NCBI RefSeq assembly: GCF_963422355.1
Contig: NC_085099.1
Coordinates: forward strand, 2,851,842 to 2,915,841
Length of the DNA stretch: 64,000 nt
Reading direction: 5' to 3'
Source of the DNA: Corticium candelabrum
Lineage: Eukaryota > Porifera > Homoscleromorpha > Homosclerophorida > Plakinidae
Shown: piece after piece, positions 1 to 10,505 of the stretch
Layout of the letters: every line of letters begins with the position of its first letter
How positions within the stretch are numbered: the first letter of the stretch is position 1
The notes under the pieces: generated by a model
Told to the model about the DNA's origin: nothing
Databases searched by the model: none
The model's input: the letters and a program-made list of their open reading frames with translations, nothing else
Program-made: the position numbers and the translations under genes

Positions 1-150
1 AGCAATTGCAAGCTCCTAAAGTCTTCAACTACAGCAGAAAGAATACTAGTTAATAGAAAGTGGAGTTCAAGAGTCCAATAGTAAGAAACAGGTAGAATTA
101 AACACGATGATTACAATCTCCACAGGAGACGCACTAGACAACGCGGACAT

Positions 151-208
151 CTGTCTGTCTGCCTGCCTGTCTGTGTCTGTGTCTGTGTCTGTCTGTCTGT
201 CTGTCTGT
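151..208. repeat. (GTCT)n microsatellite
   Basis: An imperfect GTCT/CTGT tetranucleotide run. It is followed directly by CAATACACATATTTT, a sequence that recurs next to other GTCT runs at about 462 and 28,619 and, inverted, at about 35,925. It therefore looks like the tail of a dispersed element and not an isolated microsatellite. Confidence 0.85.
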
Positions 209-302
209 CAATACACATATTTTCATAAATGAACTATAACACCAAAGCAATAGCTACATACATGAAAACTTGCAACAACTGCAATGCACACTAGATACGC
301 AC

Positions 303-305
<3 letters not shown>

Positions 306-369
<64 letters not shown>
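306..369. repeat. (CA)n microsatellite
   Basis: An uninterrupted CA dinucleotide run of about 64 bp between two GTCT-tailed fragments. Confidence 0.95.
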
Positions 370-371
<2 letters not shown>

Positions 372-410
372 TGACTAGACATGCAGAAGGGACCTGTTGT
401 CCCAGTCTCT

Positions 411-429
411 CGATCTGTCTGTCTGTCAA

Positions 430-463
<34 letters not shown>

Positions 464-590
464 AATACATATATTTCAAACATGGAACTATTACACATTA
501 CTGCAAAGTACATAACTATAACTAAAGTCCAACACTAGTAACAACATAAAACTTGCAAACTGTCTGTCTGTCTGTCTGTCAGTCAGTTCA
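411..590. repeat. GTCT-tailed repeat fragment, minus orientation
   Basis: A (CTGT)n run at 411-465 is followed by CAATACATATATTT and about 90 bp of unique-looking sequence, then a second (CTGT)n run at 560-590. The block resembles 185-300 and 28,595-28,690. It fits a short element 3' end in minus orientation bounded by the same tetranucleotide on both sides. Confidence 0.55.
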
Positions 591-646
591 TACAACTTTA
601 CACATCACTATATACAACTTCATTCTGAAGAAGCCTAACTTACTAT

Positions 647-1486
647 GCAGGGATTATGAAACAGTTCCGATTGCAATCCTACACACAACAACATCTACGA
701 TCACCAATACCAAAAACTTACCGATTACACATAATACCCACCTAAATGACATCTGTCAGTCGTAGTGTACAAAAACGGATTAGGATTACAACCACTCCAG
801 CTGTGACAGCAACTACCAAGTACAAAATCATGTGTCAACAAACATATAAATAATAATACATAAACTACAAATTATTTCATACTTCTGACAACCATGGGGA
901 GTACAAAATTTTCTGGCTTTTCCACACCGAACTGGTCTGGAGCTTTGAAACAAGTTGTCCAACCGACATTTGCGAACAGCTGTATACCGACCCTAGTTAG
1001 TCGAATAGAAGAATATGTATGACAGTCTGCAAATTACCGTAAGAAGGAATATTGTAGTCTCTCTTCAATTCGGCTTCGCAGTCTGCCATAGTGTCGTGTT
1101 CGTAAAATCCAATACAAGCCTGCACAGTCAAGAGTTGATCACTAATGGGGGGTAAAAGCCACTTAGTGATCACTCACAGTCCTGTTGTGACAGAGACAGG
1201 TGCGCGTCATGTCTTGTCTGACTACTTGGCATCCCCAATACTTTAATCGCCCACAATCTAAATTAATTAAACAAACATAGACTAAAGGATTAGAGATGCA
1301 ATGACAATAGATATACGTACGTACCATGTGGTTGTGAATTCCTAAGTCTTTCCTCGCATTGGTTTCTGTCATTGAACAAGTAAGGATCGTCTGGACAGAG
1401 CTCGAAGCGGCTGCAATTGCACTGCAGTCTGTTTAGTTGGATGACACAGCCCTTCTGAAAGTGATTGGGACATATAATCGGCTTGT
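647..1486 (-). CDS. Possible multi-exon cysteine-rich protein, unidentified (partial)
   Basis: I do not recognise this protein. The clearest exon is 1325-1486 on the minus strand. It follows an AG acceptor (ttcag) and ends in a strong donor (GTACGTAC). It encodes a peptide rich in cysteine and asparagine, containing PNHFQKGC and QCNCSRFELCPDD. Further minus-strand exons are plausible at about 1040-1122, about 890-990 and about 647-682. The last would end in NRNCFIIPA and a TAG stop. The reading phase between the first and second exons is unresolved because two donors are possible, so the joined protein is uncertain. The 5' end was not found. It could be an extracellular protein, a decayed gene or chance. 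Confidence 0.3.
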
Positions 1487-1639
1487 CTGAAGACACAAAT
1501 CACATCCTCTTGTAATAAAATTTAAAAACCCTAATCCTCTCTGTAATAGTAATACATTAAATAGTAATAGTAATTGCATCCTCTTGGTTTGGCTGAGAGT
1601 TGAATGCTTCCCTGAACAGTGACTTGATGACATTGATTT

Positions 1640-3290
1640 AGCTATTTGTTATATACATATACTTTTATTGATACCGTTACAGTTGTATAGTTACAGTAGC
1701 AGTAGTGGATATACTAGGTATTTATCATAGAGTATACTGTAGTTTTATTGCATGTCCAATATACCACGTGTCCTACCAGTAATAGGTAATACACATAAAA
1801 CCGCATGAGCCTCATGCTTTACACATAGCTATGGAGAATCCCTATGCGATCTGATGATATGACTGTCAGGTAGTGAAGGTAAAGGTGTCTGTCTACTCAC
1901 GTTTGTTTATGTAACCAGCGAGTAGAGATAACAGGCACTCATTGGCAGCAAAGACCCACTCGTTGGCAGCATGCAAAGACCTACTGCATTTGCACTCACA
2001 AGCATAACTGCTGACTTGCACGAGCAGTATCAACTGCAAACACCTCATCGCGAATCTGCAGTCACTCATCATGATGCCAGTCGACCTGTTCGCCTTCCTC
2101 GGCTCAGTACTAGTGCGTCACACCCGCTCTCTACGGACAGCAAAACTTGTAAAGAGCCGTCTCTGGCACACTTACTTATATACACATCCGATGCGTCTGT
2201 TTTTGGCACGCGCAGCCTGGCATTGCGCCCGCGCGGAAGGACAGTCAGCCGGCCCTGTCAGTCTGCATACATATAATGTCACTCAACTTCGGCGTTTGGC
2301 ACTGAACCAAGAGGCTGAAGGAGAATTGTCTGTTCGTAACAGACGTTAGTATTTGCGGCTTGCGGATAGTTTTGGCAGCGACAGGCGGCACGTGGAAGCA
2401 CAAAGCGAGAATGTATTTTTTTGGATGCTGGGGACGAGGGCAGGGCGCCAATAATATTCAAAATGATGGGAAGTTTGGCCGAGAATATATCGAATCCTTA
2501 GCACTCATAACCGAGCCACATGAATTCTAATCTGCTCGTTTGCCGGTCCAACCTCATCAACACCTGCGGGGTGTGGTAGGTATCAGGAAAAGTGTACTAG
2601 TAAGCAAGCAATTATGGCAGCCACTACTAGGAAGCGGAAATGCAGGAGGGCTGGTCGGCGGGGAAGTCCCTACGCGCCGAACAGCCGTCGCGCTAAAACG
2701 TGCCAACATCTGGCAAATGAGATCTGTCTCCGCCATGGATTTAATAAGATTCAATGAAATGTTGGCCCCAAACGCTGACCATATTAGGGTGTGGTAGGCA
2801 AAAATGACGTGCACATGTGACAGTAAACATACGGGCTACCGCATCTTTGATGACTCGCGTGGTCACGTGACAAACCGCCAACATTTTATTGTAAGGTGAT
2901 TCCAACAATGACTGGGCCTAGAATGACGTTTAGGTGTTCGTTCGCTTTTCGGCTATTCAGCATCACGTGATCATTCAGTACCACTACCGCATAGAATTGA
3001 TTACATAGAACAATGTCCTGTAGTAGATTTAGTGCGCAGCTGAACACACAGTAGCTTGTGAATTTTGCATTTTCTACAAACCAATAGATAGACAACTATG
3101 AGTGGAACCGAAGCACTAGAAAGGAGTCTAGAAAATATTTACCATCTACGCACGAGATGCCACAATGTTACGATCCGTAGATCCATTCTCACTCTTAATC
3201 ATCTTTTCCGCAATCATTATTTCTCTTCTGTAAATCGCGTCCAATGTTGACTCCTACTATGACAGTTGACACAATGTCATACTGTAGAAA
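1640..3290. other. Intergenic stretch with no supported gene
   Basis: Short open frames exist on both strands (for example 1971-2276 and 2540-2797), but they overlap one another, lack splice context and show no family resemblance. I see no RNA gene here. Confidence 0.6.
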
Positions 3291-3329
3291 AGGAATTTGC
3301 CGTGGCCGAGTATGGCGCGTGATGTGTGT

Positions 3330-3690
3330 CATAATTCCGTCGGCTGGGCTGGGCTAACTCGTCGGCTGAGCTGCGCTAACTCGTCGGCTGGGCTGCAATA
3401 TCATGTTTCCACAACTAATTTGCATCTCAGCCCAGCCGACGACACGAGTCAAGTGTGTCATAATTCCGTCGGCTGGGCCCGGTTGGGCTGCGATATCATA
3501 TTACATGCACGTTCTCCTCCTAGCCCATGGACGTAGCACGCGTAAATTGTGTCAAATTTTCCTCGGCTGGGCTATCCTAACTTGTTGCACTCGTCGGCTG
3601 GGCTATCCTAGCATGTTCCCTTTGTCATTTGATATCTCAGCCCAGCCGACGAGAAGCGCGTCAACTGTGTCAAATATGCCGTCGGAAGTG
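3330..3690. repeat. Cluster of direct and inverted GTCGGCTGGGCT motifs
   Basis: The core CGTCGGCTGGGCT occurs, with small changes, in direct orientation near 3337, 3360, 3382, 3467, 3560 and 3592. It occurs inverted (AGCCCAGCCGACG) near 3428 and 3640. Two direct/inverted pairs (3382 with 3428, and 3592 with 3640) could form 13-bp stems around loops of about 30 bases. Both loops are followed by a GTGTCA-containing stretch, so the hairpin unit itself looks duplicated. Confidence 0.75.
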
Positions 3691-4159
3691 AGATCGCCGT
3701 ATGGTAACTGCCCTCAGAAACAGGGAATGGGTTCCAATGACGCAAGCGCACGCGCATGATATAGCGTTGTGCACGCTGGAGCATAGCACGATATAGCGTT
3801 GCGCAGACAATGCGTAGTGTAGGCTTTAGCAGGTCGACTGCAAGTGTAAGTGTCAGTCGATCTCTTGTTTTACATTTCATTTAGCGTGAAAAAATATTGT
3901 TGTCTAGAATCAGCAAAATCGTTTAATTATAAGTCAAAGTGTAGAAGCATAAAATCATATTTGGACTTTGAGATACTTTTTCAAGGCAAATAATGTGTAC
4001 AGTGTTCACTTTCAATCACGTACCTACCTTATTTAATTTCTATAATTAGTTAATTAGACAGCTAGTGAAGGGCGTAGTAAAGCAGAATTTGAAAACGCGA
4101 TGATACAAGATAGACAGCTCTATATAATTAATAATTAATAAAAGTAGAGCATAATTATT

Positions 4160-5650
4160 TGTCTTGAAGCTTTTGCATGCGTCTGGTAGCCCCATAGACT
4201 AGCAATTGAATGCAACATAATTTCCTTTGTATATACCATGAAATCTTTGCCCAATCCTCTGATTAATTTGACTACTTTATAACACAATATATCGGGCGAT
4301 ATAAAAAAATTGAACTAACATAACCTACATTTGCAGGCCAGGATCCAGATGGGGGTTTAGGGGTTGAACCCCTCTTTTTCAATAGGCGTGGTTCAATCAT
4401 TTTATATAATTTCATTAGAAAAGAAAAAATTAGTAATGTTATAAATAACTGATACAAGGTCAGCCCCATCTTTCAAAAATTCCTGGATCCGGGCCTGCAT
4501 TTGACTATCATTTTCAGCAAGAATTGCCCATGTCTATACATAGCATTTGCATGCGTCAGGTAACCAAAATTGTACACAATAATTTCTATTTTTTATTTAA
4601 GATTTTAATTAATTGCATATACGATAGCTACCACAGATGTGAATTAGTGTACGTAACCGCAGACTATTTCTTTTATATATACCACGAAATCCTTGCACAA
4701 TCGTCTTATCAATTTGACTACTTTATAACGCATTATATCGGGCGAGATATTCACTAACATAACCTAAATTTGGCTATTATTTTCTGCACGAATTACCCAT
4801 GTTTAGCTATGCAAAGCTTCTGCATGAGTCTGGTAGCCCCATAAACTAGGAATTGAATGCAGAATATTTTCTTTCTAGATACCATGAAATCTTTGCCCAA
4901 TCGTCTAATCAATTTGATAACACACTTTATAACATATCACGTGACCTTAAGGTGCGCTCATTGGTCCATTGCAGGTGTTATATCAGCGATACACCACTAT
5001 ATAAGGTCACAATATAACACCCGAGGTCAACGATATAACACCACTTCCCAGGATTAACGAACAACAATCATTTATTCAATTAAGGCTGCACTAAACGGTC
5101 ACGTTGTATGTTATAAATCAATTATAACTTCTAATTATCGAGGTGCTAGGCTCTCACGGCTTCGGGTCCTAGATGTAACACGCCGACATCCCTACAACCC
5201 ATGTTCTAGCTATTAATTATTTATAACGCACTCTAGCTGGCGAAATAGGAAAATTCCACTGACATAGCCTACATTTGGCTATCATTTTTAGCAAGAATTG
5301 TCCATGTCTATACATAGCATCTGCATGCGTCAGGTAGCCCTACAAACTAGCAATTGAATGCAGAATATTTCCTTTATCTAGACCATGAAATCCTTGCACA
5401 ATCGTCTGATCAATTTGACTACTTTATAACGCATTACATCGGGTGAGATATTTAATTAACTAACATAACCTACATTTGACTATCATTCTAGGCACGAATC
5501 ATCAACCAAAGCTTCTGCATTCGTCAGGTAGCCGTAGCCTATACACTAGCAATTGAATGCAGAACATTTCCTTTATCTAGACCATGAAATCTTTGCCCAA
5601 TCGTCTGATCAATTTGACTACTTTATAACGCACTATATGGGTTGATTTGT
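4160..5650. repeat. Tandemly repeated unit, about five diverged copies
   Basis: A unit containing GCATGCGTCAGGTAGCCC, CTAGCAATTGAATGCAGAA, ACCATGAAATCTTTGCCCAA, TTTGACTACTTTATAACGCA and TAACATAACCTACATTTG recurs near 4170, 4545, 4810, 5310 and 5510. Spacing is irregular because other sequences sit inside the array: a MITE at 4334-4497 and an unrelated block at about 4935-5225. No coding potential was seen. Confidence 0.8.
4334..4497. mobile_element. 164-bp MITE inserted into the tandem array
   Basis: The element begins CAGGCCAGGATCC and ends GGATCCGGGCCTG, which are imperfect terminal inverted repeats. CATTTG flanks it on both sides (4328-4333 and 4498-4503). Uninterrupted copies of the surrounding repeat read straight through this site (CTACATTTGGCTATC), so insertion with a 6-bp target duplication is directly visible. 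It encodes no protein. Confidence 0.85.
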
Positions 5651-5659
5651 GCGTGTCCG

Positions 5660-6920
5660 GATGGAGCACCTATCTAGGGTGCTGTAGAACGGTATTAATA
5701 ATTTTTAGTTAATTGACTAATTAATAATGTAATTACAGTCTCCATAGATTGCCAAAAATATATTGTGTCTAATAGTTGTTTTATAGGTCTATGGTGTTTG
5801 CACAGTTACAGCAGGAAATGGTATTATTCATATAATTAATACGCATATTTTCTTATCACCTGATCAATATCATAAATATGCATGGTTGGTGGAAATTATG
5901 AGCAGTTGAGAATTGTATTTGGTGTTCACGTTTTTGTAAAAGAGGATGTTGCAGTTGTGACTGGCTGAATTAAGCACTCTTTCTGTATCAAACAACGCTG
6001 CATTCAATGATGAGGGTTATGCTAACGACTCGTCAGCTGATCTACATCTGTTATATCTATAAATCCATCAAAGTGCACGGCTACACAGAAAGCAAAGACA
6101 AGATTTGATTAGGGTGGCTTACTACCATAGAAAGTAAAAGGTTGAAATTGAATGAGATAGTCAGTTTATATTTGCAACCTCTGAATGGGAAGTCTATGGG
6201 TAATGAGAGTATGCATGTGTGATTAGATGCAACTCTAAGTGCCTTTTTGAATATAGCACTGCAGTGTCATAGGCCTATTTCAACTTTTGCTTTAGAGAAT
6301 TTATCAGATGTGAAGCTAAAAGATAGAAATTTCCTAAAACAAGGAAATGGTCTTGTAAGATTGTAACTGACTTGAGAGTAATGTTGATAATACAGTTGTA
6401 TTTATTTGCTAATGTTTCACGATTGCATGTTCTTGTTTGCAGCGTTTTCTTATTCAGACAAATGAATCCCATTGCGGAGTGTTTATTTGTATAGTAAAAA
6501 TGCTATATTTAACTAGTATTGGAACAGTGATTGAATGTTGTAAGCTGTATGGTCAGCATGCTATCAAACATTGGGATTACCATAGGTCAGTGGGTCTTTC
6601 GGCCATTTTAAATTTCAAATTTCAAATTTTTAAATTTTAAATTTTTAGATTTCAAATTTTTAAATTCAATTTTTAAAATTTTTTTACAACTAGAGACATG
6701 CAGTAACTCTAAAGCTCACGTCTACAGTACAACGCGGCATACAAATTAGTACGCAACTCGTAGATGTACTTGTTAATTAAGCTGCAGCCCACTATTAATT
6801 AAACGTAAAGAAAGCTAATTCGCACGCTGTTCAGTCAGTTGAAAGCAACTGCATTTGATTTGCTTGTGTTTCGAAGGTTCAGTATTGCAGTGATTCTCAA
6901 CGGCTTTTTTACTTAATTAA
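5660..6920. other. AT-rich intergenic stretch with no supported gene
   Basis: No coding region with splice context was found. A low-complexity AAATTT/TTTTAAA block lies at about 6605-6690. Confidence 0.6.
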
Positions 6921-6924
6921 TCAA

Positions 6925-7390
6925 AGGAATTCTTATTCAAATTGTATTTCTGCTGATTATCTGAGTTGTTAAACACAAATATTAAAGTTTGAAACGAATT
7001 GAATGTTATCTTCACGTAATACCAGAACTCCGATTATTTGAAATCGGCCTTTAAGTATAAACATATCTGATCACTACTTCTGCAAATGTGCAGTTTTTGA
7101 AGTAAAACTGCGCATACAAACTTGTACTCATGGTGGTAATATTTTGAATAGTTGATATTAATATCTCCATCTATATATAATAGTTATTTGAATGTCACTT
7201 TGGCTGCAAAATGCTCATGAATTACAATGTCTTCAAGTGGCTGGTAGAGATAACTTTAATCATGGTAGTTCTAATTCAAATTGTTTTCTATTGATGACAG
7301 GAGTTGTTCAACACAAATATTAATATGAAGGAGTGAATGTTATCTTCATGTAATACCAGAGCAGAGCTCCCGATTATTTGAAATCGGCTC
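6925..7390. repeat. Diverged direct duplication upstream of the Tc1 fragment
   Basis: About 120 bp at 6928-7049 and 7266-7388 share TTCAAATTGT, AACACAAATATTAA, GAATGTTATCTTCA, GTAATACCAGA and CGATTATTTGAAATCGGC. The second copy runs directly into the transposase reading frame, so the repeat may be part of the transposon's 5' region. Confidence 0.75.
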
Positions 7391-8034
7391 ATTCTTTGCT
7401 TCAGATGGCAGCTTTTGTCCGCCGCTCCAGGAATTCGGTTCATCAGTGCCTGCAACGGCTTTCCCATGGCAGCAGCGATTATGAAAAACGATCTGGACGT
7501 GGGAAGGCAACAACAATCCGGGAAGATCATCGACTGAAGAGAATGGCACTGAAGAACCGACGAGCACCATCACGACTGCTCTCGTATCAGCTGGCTGATG
7601 AAACCGGCAAGCAGGTGTCAAGTAGAACAGTCCGTCGTCGTCTCAGTGAGACAGGAGTGAACGCTCGGAGGCCTAGAAAAAACCCACTGCTAACAGAAAA
7701 CCATCGGCTTTTGCGACTGGGATGGGCAACCACTCACACACAATGGACTTTGGATGACTGGAAATCTGTTCTTTTTACAGATGAGTCAAAAGTCAGCATA
7801 GGAAACGATGGTGCTCTGTACGTTTGGCGTCGCAAAGGTGAGGAATTTCTTCCTGAATGTTGTGATCGTACGGTTCAGCACGCGGCTAGTGTGATGGTGT
7901 GGGGATCGATGTGTTGGCATGGTTTGGGGTCTTTGGTGAAACTGGAAGGTCGTTTGGACAGCACGGCGTACCAACAGGTTCTGGAAGAGCACATGCTTAC
8001 AGACGCAGCTTTCTGCTGTGACGGAATTACGTAA
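7378..8034 (+). pseudogene. Tc1/mariner-family transposase, 3'-truncated remnant
   Basis: The 218-codon frame resembles Tc1-like transposases. It has an N-terminal helix-turn-helix region with basic residues (RSGRGKATT). The HTH_Tc3-like segment runs to about residue 100. The DDE_3 domain then starts with WKSVLFTDESK, which holds the first catalytic aspartate. VMVWGSM and LEGRLDSTAY are also typical. The frame ends soon after EEHML, before the family's second aspartate (usually in a QQDNAP context) and the final acidic residue, so the protein lacks two of three catalytic residues. The family is usually about 340 residues long. No convincing terminal inverted repeats were found. It is a dead copy. 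Confidence 0.85.
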
Positions 8035-8039
8035 TTACT

Positions 8040-9060
8040 AAAACGAACAATGTGGCCTGTACTAGAATCCGCCTTTCAAGACCCTTTCAAACTAGCATTT
8101 GCTAGAGTGTACATGTACAGTAGGAGAATACTGTCTAGTAGAGTGATGAATGTTTACATGATTTTACTAGATTCGCGCATGCATTGTCGTGTTCAGTGCT
8201 ATAGTTAATTAACTAACTAGCATTCAACAACAATACTGTACCTATCAGTCCAGCTCTCTACAAGTATTGCTGTGGAAGTGAAATTCCCACTTCCGGTTTT
8301 CTGATTCTCACCCTCCGATTTTCGTATACAAATTCTCACTTTCGATTTTCTATGGTGTAAATACGCATGCAGATGTTAGGCCAAGATTTCTTGCTGCTAC
8401 GCAGTGTATAGAAAGCGCGTTGTTGTGTAGTCTAGATGATGGTTGACGGTACCACCCTCTAGTAGCATCCTTACACATGACACACACAAGCCTGAAGCCT
8501 CATAGCTCCGTACGTTTCACCATTTGCGTACTAGTATCTCATCGTTTCTAGTGTGTCTGACTCTCATATTATCACCAGAACCGTGTGCTAGCTTGTACTC
8601 ATTTCAATTTTAATTGAATAAATAAATCATCTTCAATCTAGAATTACTAGCTACTGAAGACATCTAGTAGTTGTGTACACCATTTACTGTCTAGATTTGG
8701 TTGAGGGCACACATTTGCCCAGGGGGAGTGGCTCGGCAACCAAGGCTAAATGTCAGGGGCAGAAGGGGAATGAGGTGACTACTCCTCCAATACTGGACGA
8801 TGATCGAAGAAAATACTTTGAAAGTTTTGTTGCTTCAAGTAGAAGTAATAGTGGATGGTGTATAGCAGTTAATTGACTTGCTTGATACACATTGTTGTGA
8901 TCATTTGTGTGCATGCTGCTCTGGCTACTTCTGTCACAGACTAATCAATAACAAACCAACCATATTCAGTTAATTAAAATCAAAATGTCGGCGGTCTGTT
9001 AGAAAAATTTTCGCTCCTCCAATCAAAAGAAGCTTCCGCCGCCCCTGAATGTGTTAATAA
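8040..9060. other. Intergenic stretch with no supported gene
   Basis: A 67-codon open frame at 8673-8876 has no recognisable domain. Short related motifs (TTCCCACTTCCGGTTTTC, TCTCACTTTCGATTTTC) recur at about 8285-8350. No other structure was found. Confidence 0.5.
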
Positions 9061-9061
9061 T

Positions 9062-9064
<3 letters not shown>

Positions 9065-9134
<70 letters not shown>
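9065..9134. repeat. (AT)n microsatellite
   Basis: A perfect AT dinucleotide tract of about 70 bp, followed by (GTAT)3. It is self-complementary and cruciform-prone. Confidence 0.95.
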
Positions 9135-9146
<12 letters not shown>

Positions 9147-9166
9147 GTGCATACACAGCAAAAACA

Positions 9167-9292
9167 GTAGACTCGTATCCAGTCCTCCTCCTCGCGCGCG
9201 CTCCACGTATTTTGGCGAGGCAAGTGGAACAAAAAGCACGTGCCAAAACACGTGGAGCGCGCGCGAGGAGGAGGACTGGGGTACGAGCCTAC
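9167..9292. mobile_element. Long GC-rich hairpin, probable foldback MITE
   Basis: The left arm (9167-9216, with CCTCCTCCTCGCGCGCGCTC) and right arm (9241-9292, with GAGCGCGCGCGAGGAGGAGG) are near-perfect inverted repeats of about 48 bp, separated by about 24 bp. It sits next to the (AT)n tract. It has no coding capacity. No clear target duplication was seen. Confidence 0.8.
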
Positions 9293-9299
9293 AAAACTG

Positions 9300-10505
9300 T
9301 ACACCCTAGAGATAGTAGCAGGTCACTCTACAGAGCACACGGCTAAAGTTAAATACGTTTTGGCCAAAATCAAACGTAGCCAAAATAGTTGAGGGGAACG
9401 TGCCCCTCCGGGCCCCCATGCTTCCTACGCCTATAGCTAGGTACTAGAATTATCAAAATGTCGTCGTGTAGATAAAGGACAAGCACCTCCATCTAACCAC
9501 AACTCGTTGTAAACATGCAGTACGTCGTGCACGTGCGAACATTCTGTTTGTCGATTTTTAAAAATTAAATGCTCTTAGCTATAAATTAGATTGTTTAATT
9601 AATGATACGTAACTTATATTGTTCAGCCCCTGCGCCATTTACAACCTGCACTCTCTACATCCCAAATCCCGACTGCGAATATGCTCAAAAAGCAACGTGC
9701 ATACATCATCATGCATGTTGTTTACTAGAATTAGGCTACGATTCCCGATTTCTTTGTTAGCTTTCTGATTTCTAGCTACAGAGCTTTGACGTAACATCTT
9801 GTTTGCTAATTTTATATAAATGCTTGGAAAATAATCTAGTGTTGTACGCAAACGCCGTAAATTTGTACTAGATAACACAGACGTAACTTTCAAAATGGTA
9901 ATCCTCCCTTCTTGACGGAACAATACAATACATACCAAAACGGCTTTTCTGTTGAAGGGATACTAGAGTAACCCATGCTAAATAATAGCTAAGCACACAC
10001 TCAAGAACACGTGGCTTGAACACAATTACAGTTAATTAAAAAAGTAGACTATATTGTCCATGCAATACTAATATTAATTAAGGTAGCTAACCTGAGCCGT
10101 ACGTTTCGTAGTTACATAATGTCTTGCACAACACCAGAGCCACACTCAATTTTCTAGAGTTAGTGTGGTGCTTTGTCACTCTGCACTCATCCCATTTAAT
10201 TAAATCAGGCAGTCACGTGAAAGGAAGTGAGACAATGAATAATTTGCTACTGTCACAGAAAGCATATCAAATTACGCAATACAAACGGAAATACGAACAC
10301 AACAATAAACGGGGAAGTCCCTGATTGTACGTACTAGTAGTCCTGCCCACGCACTATAGTCTAGAAGAATCCATCTGTCCTCAACAAGTATCACGAAACG
10401 TCAACACATTCGTCGTTTACAGATACATTACCACCGGCCTTCAGAGCGCACTCATGCAAGTAGGACCCGGATGTCAAAAGTGCGCTTGCGCGAGTCTCTA
10501 AAAGA
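9300..10505. other. Intergenic region upstream of CCDC6
   Basis: No gene is supported. A minus-strand open frame of 99 codons at 9639-9938 has no recognisable domain. The 60 bp before the CCDC6 start contain GTGCGCTTGCGCGA, which resembles an NRF1-type promoter motif. A GC-rich stretch at 9390-9440 (GTGCCCCTCCGGGCCCCCAT) resembles one near 63,705 and may be a dispersed repeat end. Confidence 0.45.
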
